NCBI GenBank assembly: GCA_016719645.1 | Contig: JADJYS010000020.1 | Coordinates: 1-37,712, forward strand | Direction of reading: 5' to 3' | DNA length: 37,712 nucleotides | Origin: a bacterium | Lineage (GTDB): Bacteria > Krumholzibacteriota > Krumholzibacteriia > LZORAL124-64-63 | In this document: piece by piece, positions 1 through 10,602 of the stretch | Layout of the letters: each line of letters opens with the position of its first letter | Numbering within the stretch: position 1 is the stretch's first letter | Notes under the pieces: generated by a model | Databases searched by the model: none | The model's input: only the letters and a program-made list of their open reading frames with translations | What the model was told of the DNA's origin: nothing | Made by a program: the position numbers and the translations under genes

Positions 1-2541
<2,541 letters not shown>

Positions 2542-2552
2542 AAGGACGCGCC

Positions 2553-4031
2553 ATGAGAGCCCTCGCCCTGCTGCTGGTCGCGCTCGCCGCCGGCGCCGCC
2601 CTCGCCCACGAGGCGGACCCCGGCGCCGCGTCGATCACCCCGGAGAACCTGCTGGCCGACGTGCGCGCGCTGGCCGCGCCGGAGCTGGGCGGACGCCTGC
2701 CGGGCACGGCCGGCTACGAGGCGGCGATGCGCTTCTGCACCGAGCGGTTCGCCTCCCTGGGCCTGACGCCGGGCGGCGACGACGGCTGGTCGCAGCGCCT
2801 GACCATGGAGCTGAACGAGATCCGCAGCTGCGAGCTGGCGCTCACCGGCGCCGACGGCGTCGCCGCGCCGCTCGCGCTCGGCGTCGACTACGCCTGCCGC
2901 GGCTTCACCGGCAGCGGCGTCGCGGACGCGCCCGTGGTCTTCGTCGGCTACGGCCTGTCGCTGCCCGAGCGGGGCCACGACGACTACGCCGGCCTGGACG
3001 TGCGCGGCAAGGTCGTGCTGGCGGTCAAGCCGGCGCCCAAGTGGGAGCCCGCCGACGGCCAGGGCTGGGGCGACGCCCACCTGCCGCGCCCCAAGGCGCG
3101 CGCGGCGCGCGACCACGGCGCCGTCGGCCTGCTGCTGGTCCCGCACCCGGCGGCCACGCGGCCGCAGCCCGCGATCGCCAGCGTCCTGCACGGCCCCGGC
3201 GAGCAGGTGGGCGACCTGCCGCAGGCCGAGCTGACCGCGGCGGCGGCGGCGCGACTGTGCGCCGGCGGTCTCGCCGAACTGGCCGGCCTGGTCGCGGCCG
3301 TGGACGAGGCGAAGGCGCCGGCCTCGCGCGAGCTGCCGGGCCGCGCCCGCCTCGCGGTCGACGCCGCGTACGACCCGGCCGCCCCGACGGCGAACGTGGT
3401 CGGCGTCCTGCCCGGCACGGACCCGGAGCTGCGCGACGAGTGCCTGGTGATCGGCGGCCACCTCGACCACGTGGGCCGCCAGGGCGAGGTCTACTGGCCC
3501 GGCGCCAACGACAACGCGTCGGGCGCCGCGGCCGTGCTGGCGCTGGCCCGCGCCTTCGCCGAGGGCGGCGTGCTGCCGCGGCGCACGGTGGTGTTCGTCC
3601 TGTTCGCGGGGGAGGAGCAGGGCCTCAACGGCGCGCGCTGGTTCGTGGCGCACCCGGCGCGGCCGTTCGAGCGCACGGTCGCCATGCTGAACCTGGACTG
3701 CGTCGCCCACGGCGACAGCATCCAGCTCGGTGGCGGGGGCTCGCAGCCGGCCCTCTGGGGCCTGGCCCGCGGCCTGGACGCCGCACACGCCCGCCTGTCG
3801 ACGGCGCGCACCTGGCCCGGCGGCGGCGCCGACGCCGAGCCCTTCCACGAGGCGGGCGTCCCGACGCTCTACTTCGCGTCCACGCCCAGCTACACGCACC
3901 TGCACCAGGCGTCCGACACGCCCGAAACCCTCAACCCGTTGCTGCACGCCGAACTGACGCGCCTGGCCTACCGCACTGCGGTCGAAATCGCGCAGGGGCG
4001 GTACGTCGGAGAGGCCGGGGAGCGGCCTTGA
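2553..4031 (+). CDS. Secreted M28-family zinc aminopeptidase with PA domain
   Basis: A 492-residue exported peptidase. An N-terminal signal peptide (about residues 1-18, ending ALA) is followed by a protease-associated region (about 110-210, FVGYGLSLPE...VRGKVVL) and the M28 catalytic domain (about 280-480). The zinc ligands and catalytic residues are visible: His303 (GGHLDH), Asp320 (GANDNASG), Glu354/Glu355 (FAGEEQG), Asp382 (NLDC) and His451 (HQASDTPE). The family usually removes N-terminal amino acids from peptides outside the cytoplasm. The start was chosen at the ATG with AAAGGA eight bases upstream and a signal peptide straight after it. The same frame is open far upstream, but there it only covers the out-of-frame part of metH, so no MetH fusion should be read. 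The gene probably shares a transcript with metH. Confidence 0.93.
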   Translation: MRALALLLVALAAGAALAHEADPGAASITPENLLADVRALAAPELGGRLPGTAGYEAAMRFCTERFASLGLTPGGDDGWSQRLTMELNEIRSCELALTGADGVAAPLALGVDYACRGFTGSGVADAPVVFVGYGLSLPERGHDDYAGLDVRGKVVLAVKPAPKWEPADGQGWGDAHLPRPKARAARDHGAVGLLLVPHPAATRPQPAIASVLHGPGEQVGDLPQAELTAAAAARLCAGGLAELAGLVAAVDEAKAPASRELPGRARLAVDAAYDPAAPTANVVGVLPGTDPELRDECLVIGGHLDHVGRQGEVYWPGANDNASGAAAVLALARAFAEGGVLPRRTVVFVLFAGEEQGLNGARWFVAHPARPFERTVAMLNLDCVAHGDSIQLGGGGSQPALWGLARGLDAAHARLSTARTWPGGGADAEPFHEAGVPTLYFASTPSYTHLHQASDTPETLNPLLHAELTRLAYRTAVEIAQGRYVGEAGERP

Positions 4032-4044
4032 GGCGGGTTTTCGG

Positions 4045-4072
4045 TCGACACAACGGCCGGCCGTGCTACTCT
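4045..4072 (+). promoter_or_regulatory. Sigma-70-type promoter with extended -10
   Basis: TCGACA (4045-4050), a 16-base spacer and TACTCT (4067-4072), preceded by TGC. It lies 55 bases ahead of the small Cys-rich gene and has the TGnTAnnnT form shared by the other promoters here. Inferred by eye only. Confidence 0.5.
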
Positions 4073-4127
4073 GCGCACGAGGGGGAAAGCAGGTCTGAAT
4101 TCGTCAGTTTGCCTGTAGGGGGATCCG

Positions 4128-4364
4128 ATGCCCGCGAACGTCTCGCCGTCCACCATCGCCAAGGCGACCCGCTGCGACCGCGACCACGCTTGCGTCCGTA
4201 GCGGCGCGGACTACCGCTGCCCGATCGAAGAGATCGTGGGCGACGAGGTCGTCTTCGTCGCTTACCTGCCGCAGGTCACCTGCGGGTACCGGTCCAGTTA
4301 CGGCGAAGGGTTCGTCTGCAACTGCCCGGTCCGCCGCGAAGCCTGCTGCTGCCAGCGGGACTGA
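4128..4364 (+). CDS. Small cysteine-rich conserved protein
   Basis: A 78-residue soluble protein without signal peptide or membrane segment. Eleven residues are visibly cysteine-linked in clusters: TRCDRDHAC, YRCPIEE, VTCGYRSSYG, VCNCPVR and a CCC near the C-terminus. The central CPYR/CGYR-S-x-G...CxCPVR pattern resembles small metal-binding-like proteins known in deltaproteobacteria and related groups, which have no assigned function. The spacing suggests a zinc or iron-sulfur site, which is inference. The ATG has GGGGGA eight bases upstream and its own promoter at 4045-4072. The gene converges on the MscS-type channel gene, 22 bases away. Confidence 0.75.
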   Translation: MPANVSPSTIAKATRCDRDHACVRSGADYRCPIEEIVGDEVVFVAYLPQVTCGYRSSYGEGFVCNCPVRREACCCQRD

Positions 4365-4386
4365 CCGCGCCCCGCCCTTCTCCCGT

Positions 4387-5991
4387 TCAGCGGCCGATCA
4401 TCGCCAGCAGTCGGCTCAGGATGCCGTGGCGTTCGACCACCGCGTCCGCCGCCGCCTCGTGCTCCTGCGACAGCCGGTCGAGCGTGGCGCGGTTCTGCGC
4501 GGCGCGCGTCGCGGCCAGGGTCGCCAGCGCCTCGGGGATCTCGTCGCGCAGGGCCAGCATCGCCCGGAACGCCGACGGGCCGAACTCCAGCAGCTCGGCG
4601 CGCTCGGTCACCGTGACGGTGGCCGACCGCGCCGCGCCCGTCATCAGGCTCATCTCGCCGACCACCGCGCCCGGCCCCAGCTCGAACTCGGCCGCGACGT
4701 CCGCGTCCTTCACGACGCGCACGGCGAGCCGCCCGCGCACCACCACGTGGAAGGTCTCGCCGGACTCGCCCTGGACGAAGACGGTCTCGCCGCGCGTGTA
4801 CGGCAGCCGGCGCAGCAGGGGCGCGACGCGCGCGAGGGCCTCGCGGTCCAGCAGCGGGCGGCCTTCGGCGTCCACGACCAGCTTGGTGCAGAGGTCGCTG
4901 CCGAGCAGGTCGTCGAGGCGGGCGGCGAGCTCGCGGTCCTCGGGTTCGAGGCGTCGCTGGCCGTTGACGACGGTCATGAAGTCGTTGAGCAGCTTGTCGC
5001 TCATCGGGAAGGGGATCTCGATGCCGCGCCGCTTGAACTGGTACCAGACCATTCGGTTCACGTCGCCGTCGATGGGGGTGTGCTTGTAGTACTGGGTCGT
5101 CCAGAACTCCAGCTGGTAGTTGATGCCGAAGTCCAGGAAGGCGGTGATCATCGCCGCCGGCGCCGGGTTCGCGCGCACGTCGGGCACGCTGCGGGCGGCG
5201 GCCGTCAGGGCCGCGATGACGTCGTCCGGCGCCGCGTCGTAGCTGGCGCCCACCTGGATCGCGTGCCGGCGCACCGGGTTGGGCTGCTCCATGTTGTGGA
5301 TCAGCGACTCGGCCACCTTGGCGTTGGGCACGGTGATGTAGTGGCCGGCGCGGGTGCGGACCTGGGTCTCGCGCCAGTTGGTGCCCACGACGTGGCCCTC
5401 GAGGTCGCCGATGCTGATCCACTGGCCGGCGCGGAACGAGCCGACCAGGTGCAGCGACATGCCGGCCAGCAGGTTGCCCAGCACGCCCTGCAGCGCGAAG
5501 CCGACCACCGCGGTCAACAGCGCGGTCGAGGCCAGCAGCGGCGCGATGTCGATGCCCATCTGCAGCTTCATCACCGCGAAGCCGACGGCCAGCACGAACA
5601 GGGCCCGGATGATGTCCAGCAGCAGGTCGGGGATCGGGAAGACGCGGCGGCGCATCGCGTAGGCCTGGACGGCCAGCCCCTCGATCAGCTCGACGGCGAG
5701 CACTCCCAGCCAGAACATCCGCCAGGCGTCGAGGTGCGACGGGCGCGCCCGCAGCCAGGCCGCCGCCTCGGGCATCGAGTCCAGCAGCATCAGGGCGGCC
5801 TGGGTGAGCAGCAGCACGGCCACCGGGCGCGAGGCGCAGCCGGCCAGGCTGCGCAGCAGGTGCAGCAGCGCGGAGCCGGAGCCGCGCTCGCGGCGCTTGC
5901 CGCGGCGCAGGCGCGAGGTCAGGACCGAGGCCAGGCCGTAGACGGCGAGCATGGCCAGGACTTCGACGACGATCCAGGTGGAGTCGCTCAC
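4387..5991 (-). CDS. MscS-family channel with C-terminal cyclic-nucleotide-binding domain
   Basis: A 534-residue inner-membrane channel of the bCNG type, in which an MscS pore is joined to a cNMP sensor. Membrane segments lie at about residues 5-22, 52-72, 88-108 and 125-140. The pore helix and MscS beta domain follow (about 150-235, GFALQGVLGNLLAGM and VPNAKVAESLIHN). The C-terminal cyclic-nucleotide-binding domain (about 383-480) keeps the phosphate-binding cassette, with Glu446 (GEMSLMTG) and Arg455 (ARSATV). The start is a GTG at 5991 preceded by GGAAAGG; no ATG fits the domain boundary. It is the last gene of the operon led from 10401, which also encodes an adenylate cyclase, so its likely ligand is cAMP (inference). 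Confidence 0.92.
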   Translation of the reverse strand: MSDSTWIVVEVLAMLAVYGLASVLTSRLRRGKRRERGSGSALLHLLRSLAGCASRPVAVLLLTQAALMLLDSMPEAAAWLRARPSHLDAWRMFWLGVLAVELIEGLAVQAYAMRRRVFPIPDLLLDIIRALFVLAVGFAVMKLQMGIDIAPLLASTALLTAVVGFALQGVLGNLLAGMSLHLVGSFRAGQWISIGDLEGHVVGTNWRETQVRTRAGHYITVPNAKVAESLIHNMEQPNPVRRHAIQVGASYDAAPDDVIAALTAAARSVPDVRANPAPAAMITAFLDFGINYQLEFWTTQYYKHTPIDGDVNRMVWYQFKRRGIEIPFPMSDKLLNDFMTVVNGQRRLEPEDRELAARLDDLLGSDLCTKLVVDAEGRPLLDREALARVAPLLRRLPYTRGETVFVQGESGETFHVVVRGRLAVRVVKDADVAAEFELGPGAVVGEMSLMTGAARSATVTVTERAELLEFGPSAFRAMLALRDEIPEALATLAATRAAQNRATLDRLSQEHEAAADAVVERHGILSRLLAMIGR

Positions 5992-6032
5992 GGTTCGCCT
6001 TTCCGCCGGGGACGCGTCCCCGGCGCGTGGAG

Positions 6033-6848
6033 TCAGAGCTCGAGGACCTGCCCCTGCCGCGCCGCGGCGGCGCCCGGCAGCAGGCCGGCCAGCGCCGCTT
6101 CGACGGCGGCCATCGCCGCGTCGTCGCGCTCGGGCGAGTGGTGGGTCGTCAGCAGGCGGCCCGCGCCGCCGGCCCGGGCCGCCGCCGCGCACTCGCCGAG
6201 GCTGCTGTGGCCCCAGCCGCGCCGCGCGGCGATCTCGTCGTCGGTGAACTGGCCGTCCATGATCAAGAGGTCCACGGGCCGCGGCTCGCGGCAGAAGCGC
6301 GCGAAGGCCGCGCGGCCCGCGTCGTCCCAGGTCCCCCACTCGATGTCGGTCGCGAAGACGAGGGAGCCGCCGCCGCTCTCGTCCAGCCGGTACGCCGCGC
6401 AGCCGCCGGGATGCGCGACGGCGTGGTGGCGGATCTCCAGGCTGCCCCAGGCGAACGCGGCGGGGAGCCGGCGGAACGCCACCGCCGAGCGGAGCGCATC
6501 CAGCCCCAGGGGCCACAGCGGCGGCTCCATCAGCTTGCGGACGGCGGCCTCCGCAGGCACGAACTCCGGCGCGGCCACCGTCAGGCGCCAGCCCGGCTCG
6601 TAGAGCGGGCCCAGCGAGGGGAAGCCCTGCAGGTGGTCGTGGTGCGCGTGGGTCAGCAGCAGCAGCAGCTCGCCGCCCGGGCGCGGCAGCTGCTCGGCGG
6701 CGGCGGTGATCCCGGTGCCGGCGTCCACGAAGACCGGCGGCCCCTCGCGCGGGGTCACCTCCAGGCAGGTCGTGTCGCCGCCGTACCGCGCGAAGCGGGG
6801 CGCGGTCCGCGGCCACGAGCCCCGCACGCCGGCGAAACGGATCCTCAT
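6033..6848 (-). CDS. Metallo-beta-lactamase-fold hydrolase, candidate cyclic-nucleotide phosphodiesterase
   Basis: A 271-residue cytoplasmic protein of the Lactamase_B_2 type. The N-terminus (FAGVRGSWP...YGGDTTCLEV) is typical of the group that includes cAMP-phosphodiesterase-like enzymes. The metal site HxHxDH is intact: His67, His69, Asp71 and His72 in THAHHDH. Later ligands are probably the His near AHPGG, Asp in FATDIE and His in TTHHSPE. The ATG lies 8 bases after the cyclase stop and has TAGGTGA as ribosome site, and the channel gene starts 41 bases downstream. Family membership is clear. Phosphodiesterase activity is inferred from its position between a cyclase and a cNMP-binding channel; tRNA or other phosphoester processing is the alternative. 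Confidence 0.85.
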   Translation of the reverse strand: MRIRFAGVRGSWPRTAPRFARYGGDTTCLEVTPREGPPVFVDAGTGITAAAEQLPRPGGELLLLLTHAHHDHLQGFPSLGPLYEPGWRLTVAAPEFVPAEAAVRKLMEPPLWPLGLDALRSAVAFRRLPAAFAWGSLEIRHHAVAHPGGCAAYRLDESGGGSLVFATDIEWGTWDDAGRAAFARFCREPRPVDLLIMDGQFTDDEIAARRGWGHSSLGECAAAARAGGAGRLLTTHHSPERDDAAMAAVEAALAGLLPGAAAARQGQVLEL

Positions 6849-6856
6849 CGCGTCAC

Positions 6857-9004
6857 CTACTTGCTGGTCAGGTTCCAGACGCCGTCGAAGGGCTCGCCGC
6901 CCGCCGCGGACTCGCGGCAGCGTTCGGCGTACTGCCGCGCGACGGGGTCGTCCGGCAGCGCGGCGAAGGCGGCGGCGGCGGCCGCATCGCCGGCGCGGCA
7001 GAGCGCCAGGGCGGCGTGGTAGCCGTCGAAAGCGTGGACGTCGGCGGCCGTCGCGGGCCCCAGCAGTTCGAAGACGGCCACCGGCTCGCGCCGGCCGACC
7101 ACGCGCACCGCGCCGAGGTCGCGCACGGCGATGGTAGCGCCGGCGGCGGCGCGGGTCACGCCCGAGATCATCGTCGCGGTGCCGAAGGCCTTGTTCGCGC
7201 CCTCGAGGCGCGAGGCCAGGTTGGCCGCGTCGCCGAGCACGGTGTAGTTGAAGCGCTGCCGCGAGCCCATGTTGCCGACGACCACCGGCCCGGTGTGCAG
7301 GCCGACGCGCATGTGCAGCGCGTGGCCGGTGCGCGCGCGGAACTCCTCGCGCCGGGCCGCCAGCCGCTGCTGGCAGCGCCAGGCGGCGTGGCAGGCGCGG
7401 GCGGCGTGGTCGGGCACCTCCAGCGGCGCGTTCCAGAAGGCGATGATGGCGTCGCCCTCGTACTTGTCCAGGGTGCCGCCCTCCTCCAGCACGATGTCGG
7501 TCATGTCCGTCAGGAAGTCGTTCAGCAGCTCGGTCAGGGCCACCGGGTCCAGCGCCTCGCTGATCGAGGTGAAGCCGGCCAGGTCCGAGAACATGATCGT
7601 CAGCTCGCGACGCTCGCCGCCCAGGCGCAGCTGGCCGGGGTCGGCGATGAGCCGTTCCACGACGTGCGGGCTGAGGTAGTGGCGGAAGGCCTGCTTCAGG
7701 AAGCGGCGCTGCCGGCCCTCGGTGGCGTAGTTCCAGACCAGGCCGCCGGCCAGCGCGCCCGCCGCGGCGACCCCGGCCGGCACCACCGGGAACCACCAGC
7801 CCAGCGCGTACCCGCCGACCCCGAGCAGGGGCGGCAGCGGGGACGTCGCGGCGATGACGAGCAGCCCGTGCCAGGCCTTGCGGCCCGCCAGCACGAGCGC
7901 CGCCGCGCCGACCGCCAGCAGCGCGATCGCCGGCCACACCGCGGCCGCCGGCGCGTCGCGCAGGAAACCGTCGCCGCGCAGGTCGTCCAGCACCGCGGCG
8001 TGCAGCGCCACGCCGGGCGCGACCCGGCTCAGCGGCATCGGGCGCAGGTCGAGCAGGCCCGGGGCGCTGAAGCCGAACAGCACGTCGCAGCCGCGCAGCG
8101 ACTCCGGATCGACCACCGGCTCGCCGCCCTCCAGCAGGCGCAGTTCGGACTGGATGATCGCGGCGGCGCTGAAGGTCTCGTGGACGTCCGCCGGTCCGGC
8201 GAAGCGCAGCAGCGCCCGGCCGTCGGCGTCCAGGGGCACGGCGCGCTCGCCCACCAGCAGGCGGCCCGGCTCGAGCTTCAGCGCGGCGCCCCGGCCCTCG
8301 CCCAGCAGGTAGGCCGCCAGCCCCAGCGAGGGGACGGGCCGGCCGTCGAGCAGGCGCAGCGGCCGCGCGCGCCGGTACACGCCGTCGGGATCGGGCGTGT
8401 CGGCGACGTTGGCCAAGGTGCCCGAGACCGGGGCGGCCTCGGCGACCGGGACCGTGGCGCCGCCGGCGGCCAGCGCCCGCCGCAGCGGCGCCGTCGCGGG
8501 ATCGTCGAGCCCGGCGCAGGCCCAGTCGGCGTCGCCGGGACCCCAGCCTGCCTGATCCACCTTGCCGGCCTGGTCCGCGCCGCCTCCCGTGCCGGTCCCG
8601 TCGCCCTGCGCCAGGAAGATCGCGCCCACGAAGCCGGGCGCGCGCGCCATGGCGGCGCCCAGGGCCGCGTCGTCCTCGACCCCGTACACCGAGGGCTCGG
8701 TGAACAGCACGTCGAAGGCCACGGTGCGCGCGCCGCCGCGGGCGCAGAAGTCGAGGATCGGCGCGTAGACCTCGCGCGGCCAGGGCCACGACCAGCCGTT
8801 CTCCCGGCTGCCCCAGTCCAGGCTGGCCTGGTCGAGCAGGATGAGCTTCACGGTCGGGGTGGCCGCCGAGGGGGCGGCGGCGGCGCGGACGCGCCACGAC
8901 CAGGCGGCGCGCTCCCAGGCGCCCAGCACGCCGGCGGACCAGAGCGCCGCCGCCAGCGCGGCGGCGCCCAGGCCGATCAGCAGGGCCGGACGCAGTCGGC
9001 CCAT
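6857..9004 (-). CDS. CHASE2-domain class III adenylate cyclase
   Basis: A 715-residue membrane enzyme that should make cAMP from ATP. A single N-terminal membrane helix (about 8-28) leads to an extracytoplasmic CHASE2 sensor (about 45-340), then three helices (about 352-375, 380-398, 405-425) and the cytoplasmic cyclase domain (about 465-650). The metal-binding aspartates are Asp474 (FSDLAGFT) and Asp518 (EGDAI). Adenine is specified by Lys514 and Asp592, and the transition-state pair Asn595/Arg599 is present, so the enzyme looks active and adenine-specific. A short tail (about 655-715) resembles the helical end seen in related cyclases. The ATG is 3 bases from the M48 stop, showing tight co-transcription. 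Confidence 0.95.
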   Translation of the reverse strand: MGRLRPALLIGLGAAALAAALWSAGVLGAWERAAWSWRVRAAAAPSAATPTVKLILLDQASLDWGSRENGWSWPWPREVYAPILDFCARGGARTVAFDVLFTEPSVYGVEDDAALGAAMARAPGFVGAIFLAQGDGTGTGGGADQAGKVDQAGWGPGDADWACAGLDDPATAPLRRALAAGGATVPVAEAAPVSGTLANVADTPDPDGVYRRARPLRLLDGRPVPSLGLAAYLLGEGRGAALKLEPGRLLVGERAVPLDADGRALLRFAGPADVHETFSAAAIIQSELRLLEGGEPVVDPESLRGCDVLFGFSAPGLLDLRPMPLSRVAPGVALHAAVLDDLRGDGFLRDAPAAAVWPAIALLAVGAAALVLAGRKAWHGLLVIAATSPLPPLLGVGGYALGWWFPVVPAGVAAAGALAGGLVWNYATEGRQRRFLKQAFRHYLSPHVVERLIADPGQLRLGGERRELTIMFSDLAGFTSISEALDPVALTELLNDFLTDMTDIVLEEGGTLDKYEGDAIIAFWNAPLEVPDHAARACHAAWRCQQRLAARREEFRARTGHALHMRVGLHTGPVVVGNMGSRQRFNYTVLGDAANLASRLEGANKAFGTATMISGVTRAAAGATIAVRDLGAVRVVGRREPVAVFELLGPATAADVHAFDGYHAALALCRAGDAAAAAAFAALPDDPVARQYAERCRESAAGGEPFDGVWNLTSK

Positions 9005-9007
9005 GGC

Positions 9008-9916
9008 TCAGACGTCGCCGACGGCGCGCTCGAAGCGGGCGCGGCGCGCGGCGGGATCGGCCATGGCCCGCTTGTCCATCAGCGACGGGGGCAGCGCCCC
9101 GATGCGGTCCTGCGGCGAGGGGTGCGTCTTGCCGAAGCCGGTTCCGCCCGGCTTCACGCGCTCGCCCATCTTCACGAGCATCGTGACCAGCGCGCGCGGG
9201 TCGTAGCCCACGCGCCCGAGGATCGCGAGCGCCGCCTCGTCGGCCTCCTTCTCCAGGCCGCGGGCGTAGCCGCTGTTCACGAGCGTCTGGGTGACGTCCA
9301 TGATGCTGCCCTCGAAGTCCGCGGTCAGCTGCTTGAGGTCCTCGTCGCCCAGGTTGCGCGCGGCCTCGACCGAGAGGATGGCCAGGGCCGAGGTCAGCCG
9401 GCTCTTCTTGATGGCGCGCAGGCCGTGCTTGCCCTGCACGTGGCCGATCTCGTGGGCCAGCACCGCGGCCAGGGCGTCCTCGCTCTCGCAGCAGCGCACC
9501 AGCCCGCGGGTCACCAGCACCAGGCCGCCGGGGGCGGCGAAGGCGTTGACCTCCTCGCTGTCCAGCAGCAGGAAGTGGTAGCCGCCGAAGGTCTGCGGGC
9601 GGTCCGAGGCCATGGCCAGCGCCTGGCCCAGCTCGTTCAGGTAGGCGTTCGCGGCCGGCTCGTCGGCCGCCGGGTAGGTCTGCAGGATGGTCGCGGCGAC
9701 GGCGCGGCCGATGTAGTACTCCTGCTCCGGCGTGATGTCGGCGAAGGTCTTCTCCAGCGCCTCGGCGGAGCGGTTGATCGAGGTGGCCTGCTCCTCGGTG
9801 ATGGCGCCGGCGCCCTGCCCGAGCTGCGTGCCGAGCTTGGTCACCGAGGCGCAGCCCGCGACCAGCGCGGCGAGCAGCAGCAGGGCGGCGGGGGCGGTCA
9901 GGTGGCGCTTCTTCAC
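9008..9916 (-). CDS. M48-family metalloprotease lipoprotein
   Basis: A 302-residue lipoprotein with lipobox LVAGC (Cys22). It has the M48 zinc site HEIGH at His155-Glu156-His159, and the third ligand is probably Glu224 in EKEADE. The family (BepA/LoiP-like) degrades or repairs misfolded envelope proteins at the outer membrane or in the periplasm. Its start codon overlaps the stop of the SH3 gene by four bases (ATGA), and the cyclase follows after 3 bases. The pairing suggests that the sensor cyclase and this protease report on or respond to the same envelope state, which is inference. Confidence 0.93.
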   Translation of the reverse strand: MKKRHLTAPAALLLLAALVAGCASVTKLGTQLGQGAGAITEEQATSINRSAEALEKTFADITPEQEYYIGRAVAATILQTYPAADEPAANAYLNELGQALAMASDRPQTFGGYHFLLLDSEEVNAFAAPGGLVLVTRGLVRCCESEDALAAVLAHEIGHVQGKHGLRAIKKSRLTSALAILSVEAARNLGDEDLKQLTADFEGSIMDVTQTLVNSGYARGLEKEADEAALAILGRVGYDPRALVTMLVKMGERVKPGGTGFGKTHPSPQDRIGALPPSLMDKRAMADPAARRARFERAVGDV

Positions 9917-10401
9917 TGCGCACCTCCCTTCGCGGCGACCTCGCCGGCGGCCAGGAAGGCCACGGCCTGCTCGGGCGTGACCACGAAGGTCTCCATGCGG
10001 TCCACCCAGGCGTAGTCGGCCTCGGCGTTCTGCGCCTTGTACTCGCCCTCGACCTGCTCGTTGAACCCCTTGCCGGCCAGGGCGATCTCGTCGCCGCCGG
10101 CGCCGGCGGCCACGTCGGCGTCGCCGGCCTTCAGCACCACGCGCTTGGTCGTCAGGGCCGATTCGTGGATCCAGCCGGTGCGCCCGCGCGCGTCCTTGAC
10201 GCTGTACCAGGCGCCCTGCTTCTGGACGACCGTCAGGCGGTCGCCGTAGGCGACGCTCGCCGCCACCTTGCCGAGGTGGGAAGGGGTCGCCCGGAGCTGC
10301 CCCGCCCGCACCTGCACGCTCATCTGCTGCACGGCCGCCCAGGCGGCGACCCCGAGGACCAGGACCGCGGCCACCAGCAGGCCTCGACGCATCGTCCGCA
10401 T
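9913..10401 (-). CDS. Membrane-anchored bacterial SH3-domain protein
   Basis: A 162-residue protein with an N-terminal signal or anchor helix (about 5-25) and one bacterial SH3 domain (about 28-88: VRAGQLRATPS...YGDRLTVVQKQGAWYSVKDARGRTGWIHESAL). Such domains bind peptidoglycan or other wall peptides. The C-terminal part (about 95-160) is unrecognised. It is the first gene of the five-gene minus-strand operon. The ATG at 10401 has GAGGGGGA upstream; another ATG nine bases downstream is possible. Confidence 0.85.
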   Translation of the reverse strand: MRTMRRGLLVAAVLVLGVAAWAAVQQMSVQVRAGQLRATPSHLGKVAASVAYGDRLTVVQKQGAWYSVKDARGRTGWIHESALTTKRVVLKAGDADVAAGAGGDEIALAGKGFNEQVEGEYKAQNAEADYAWVDRMETFVVTPEQAVAFLAAGEVAAKGGAQ

Positions 10402-10455
10402 CGCATCCCCCTCACACTTCGTGAACGTCGGCGCGCGACGTGCGCGCCGCGCGCG

Positions 10456-10484
10456 ATGGTACCACCGAACCCCGTGCGGGCCAA
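10456..10484 (-). promoter_or_regulatory. Promoter for the SH3/M48/cyclase/MBL/MscS operon
   Basis: On the minus strand TTGGCC (10479-10484), a 17-base spacer and TACCAT (10456-10461) preceded by TGG. It lies about 55 bases ahead of the SH3 start and matches the extended -10 pattern of the window. Found by eye. Confidence 0.45.
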
Positions 10485-10602
10485 CGCCCATCGCGCCGCG
10501 CCCGCCCGCCGCCCGGGGCCGCAACAACCGGGACGCGGGCCCGTAGGAAGGGGCCGATCCGGGCCCGCCCGGCCCGCGCCCCACGCCAACGAAGGTCGGA
10601 CC

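Noticed and set aside
4387..6816. MscS gene extended upstream to 6816 (809 residues)
   Set aside because: The added part overlaps the MBL gene out of phase; the GTG at 5991 has a ribosome site and starts at the family's first helix.
7016..10015. A 999-residue plus-strand reading frame opposite the cyclase operon
   Set aside because: Shadow frame caused by high GC; the opposite strand has complete catalytic motifs.
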